Shown: positions 62,837 through 64,000 of the stretch, in pieces
Layout of the letters: each line of letters opens with the position of its first letter
Numbering within the stretch: the first letter of the stretch is position 1
The notes under the pieces: generated by a model
What the model was told of the DNA's origin: nothing
Seen by the model: the letters and a program-made list of their open reading frames with translations, nothing else
The model's database searches: none
Position numbers and translations under genes: made by a program
NCBI GenBank assembly: GCA_963814955.1
Contig: CAWFEX010000014.1
Location: 1-64,000, forward strand
Direction: 5' to 3'
Origin: DATCJA01 sp963814955
GTDB lineage: Bacteria > Acidobacteriota > Vicinamibacteria > Vicinamibacterales > UBA2999
DNA: 64,000 nt

Positions 62837-63499
62837 TCAGTTGGGCAACAGCGAAGGCCAGTTGAGAACCACGGTGATCGCGGGCGTGGCGCTGGTATCC
62901 TCCACGTACATCAAGAAGCGCTGGCCGTCGCGGGAAACGGCATAGGGGAAGCGGTGACCAGTGCCCAGCGGTCCAGCGATGCGCGTTTGAAAGAGCGGCA
63001 CAGGCGCGCCCGCCTCGAGCCTGCCGCCCGCGATCTTGACGGCCACCGACATCAGTTTTCGGTCGGGGCTCACGTAAAAGATCTCGTTGCTGGTCGGGTT
63101 CCAGCGCGCGTCGGTGCCCCCGCCGACCGATACTGCAATCTTCTCGCCCGTGGGCGGCCACGGCTGGACGAATACCTCAGCGCGGCCGCTTTCGGTCGAT
63201 CCGTACGAAACAAACCGGCCGTCAGGTGAAAACTGCGGCTCGTAATAGCTATTGCTGGTGGTCGATTCAGCTTGAAATCGGGTGAGCTCTCGTGGCGCGC
63301 CAGAGGCCAGGACCTCGGCTTCACGCTGAAAGCGCGCGAGCCGATCGGGATCGGCGGCAAACGACTCCGGCAGAATCTTCAGCGCGACCTCGCGCTTCAG
63401 CCGCGTGTCGCGCGCCCGATACACTTCCCCCATGCCGCCCGCGCCAAGGAGCGCGGTGATTTCATGCGGGCCGAGGCGACTTCCGGTCGTCAGTGCCAT
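62837..63499 (-). CDS. Internally deleted kinase-propeller protein
   Basis: This 220-residue reading joins the N-lobe of a Pkn-type kinase ('LLGAGGMGEVYRARDTRLKR', 'EVALKILPESFAADPDRL', ending 'REAEVLAS' near residue 66) directly to the C-terminal PD40/TolB-type propeller ('EPQFSPDGRFVSYGSTESGR', 'HRFPYAVSRDGQRFLMYVE'). The kinase HRD, DFG and APE parts, the membrane helix and most propeller blades are missing. The frame stays open across the junction near 63300. It cannot be an active kinase. Full-length relatives have 850-900 residues, as with the gene at 5286-8014. It is probably a deletion product or an assembly collapse. Confidence 0.75.
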   Translation of the reverse strand: MALTTGSRLGPHEITALLGAGGMGEVYRARDTRLKREVALKILPESFAADPDRLARFQREAEVLASGAPRELTRFQAESTTSNSYYEPQFSPDGRFVSYGSTESGRAEVFVQPWPPTGEKIAVSVGGGTDARWNPTSNEIFYVSPDRKLMSVAVKIAGGRLEAGAPVPLFQTRIAGPLGTGHRFPYAVSRDGQRFLMYVEDTSATPAITVVLNWPSLLPN

Positions 63500-64000
63500 C
63501 GTGGAAAGCAGTCTCTTACACGTTCAAATCATCAATCATCGCTTCTCAAATAAAGAGGGCCACTCTCGCCGGGCATTTTACGCGAACGGGCCCGAGTAGC
63601 GCTGCACTGTATACAGAGATCGCAGGCACCTCTAGTGGCGTCTCGGGGACTCCTGGCGAGGGCCAGCTCCGGACGCGCCACCGACAGCACGGCGTCGCCG
63701 GTACGCTCCCGACTCGCGGCCCGGAGGCCTGACTGGCGGCGCGGGAGAAGCGTGCCGGGCGAGCCGTGCCGTTCGAGCCCGCCGATGTACATAAGAAAGC
63801 GGCTGGAGCCCGACGGGGCCGGAAAGCGACTGAAGCGATTCCTCGCCGCGAGTTTGGGCCGCGTGATCTCACGATCGCAACGCAATGGACCATCCTGCAC
63901 CGCGGCACCCGGCCCACGGACGTCTACCCGGGGGGAAGTGGGCCGGGTTCCGCGGCGACGCGGTGATACATGAAGCCGCGGGCCCGGCTCAACCCCGAAA
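63500..64000. other. No supported gene at right edge
   Basis: Two overlapping minus-strand open readings (63532-63900 and 63546-63917) have Arg/Ser-rich, low-quality text. I see no domain and no ribosome-binding site. A CGTAAAATGCC motif shared with the other kinase gene lies at 63572-63582. Confidence 0.5.
63575..63580 (-). promoter_or_regulatory. Possible -10 box (TAAAAT) before deleted kinase gene
   Basis: It lies within an 11-bp motif identical to the one before the kinase gene at 8014. It would give a leader of about 70 bases. Confidence 0.35.

Noticed and set aside
63532..63917. Two overlapping minus-strand open frames at the right edge
   Set aside because: Low-complexity Arg/Ser-rich readings with no start signal; one may hide a relic of a propeller C-terminus, but this cannot be supported.
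1..64000. CRISPR arrays, rRNA and tRNA genes
   Set aside because: No regularly spaced direct repeats, conserved rRNA segments or cloverleaf with a TTCRANY-type arm were seen on either strand.

Overview
The window is GC-rich chromosomal DNA from a bacterium that looks like an Acidobacteriota member, most likely the Vicinamibacteria group. This is judged from gene content only: TonB-dependent receptors with an N-terminal carboxypeptidase-regulatory-like domain and the 'LPLNGRN' motif, Ser/Thr kinases fused to TolB/WD40-like propellers, tandem DUF5916 proteins, DUF6152 proteins, secreted NHL propellers and M28 peptidases. I see no rRNA, tRNA, CRISPR array or phage structural genes.

Layout. 1-9.8 kb is an accessory region: a broken gene at the left edge, an IS1111-type (IS110 family) insertion sequence with 11-bp subterminal inverted repeats and a long 3' non-coding segment (candidate bridge/seek RNA), a TIR-domain protein with an unrecognised N-terminal domain, small hypothetical genes, a Ser/Thr kinase read only through several frameshifts, an ASCH protein, and two copies (one full, one truncated) of the same small gene about 6.8 kb apart. 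10-17 kb holds a DinB protein, a secreted metallo-beta-lactamase-fold protein and a tandem pair of DUF5916 outer-membrane proteins. 17-24 kb is mostly minus strand: YyaL-type thioredoxin protein, M48 protease, YihY/BrkB membrane protein, two small stress-type proteins and a sigma-54-dependent response regulator. 24-27.7 kb is a plus-strand acyl-CoA carboxylase operon (carboxyltransferase, biotin carboxylase, biotin carrier). 27.7-33.7 kb holds PHP phosphoesterase, OsmC, bacterioferritin, aldo/keto reductase, two DUF6644-like membrane proteins, a RibD-like reductase and a TPR protein. 33.7-40.4 kb is one giant gene joining a TamB-like part to a TamA/BamA-like part.

40.5-63.5 kb is dominated by exported proteins: a YjbQ-like protein, an M28 peptidase, two TonB-dependent receptors, three NHL propellers and an SMP-30 propeller, an exported RidA and a double RidA, a YtcJ-like amidohydrolase, and a twice-occurring module that pairs DUF6152 with a secreted beta-rich protein (one version fused to a metallo-beta-lactamase domain). 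I read this as an uptake-and-breakdown locus for an unknown small-molecule or peptide substrate. The DUF6152 module is my best candidate for an undescribed system, because both DUF6152 proteins would start with His-His after signal cleavage, which suggests metal binding.

Quality caution: about a dozen otherwise well-conserved genes carry one or more single-base frame breaks. This looks more like uncorrected sequencing indels than mass gene decay, so coordinates of 'broken' genes are given as the whole reconstructed span. Intergenic DNA is rich in short perfect palindromes with two-base loops, and most convergent gene junctions carry a long hairpin.
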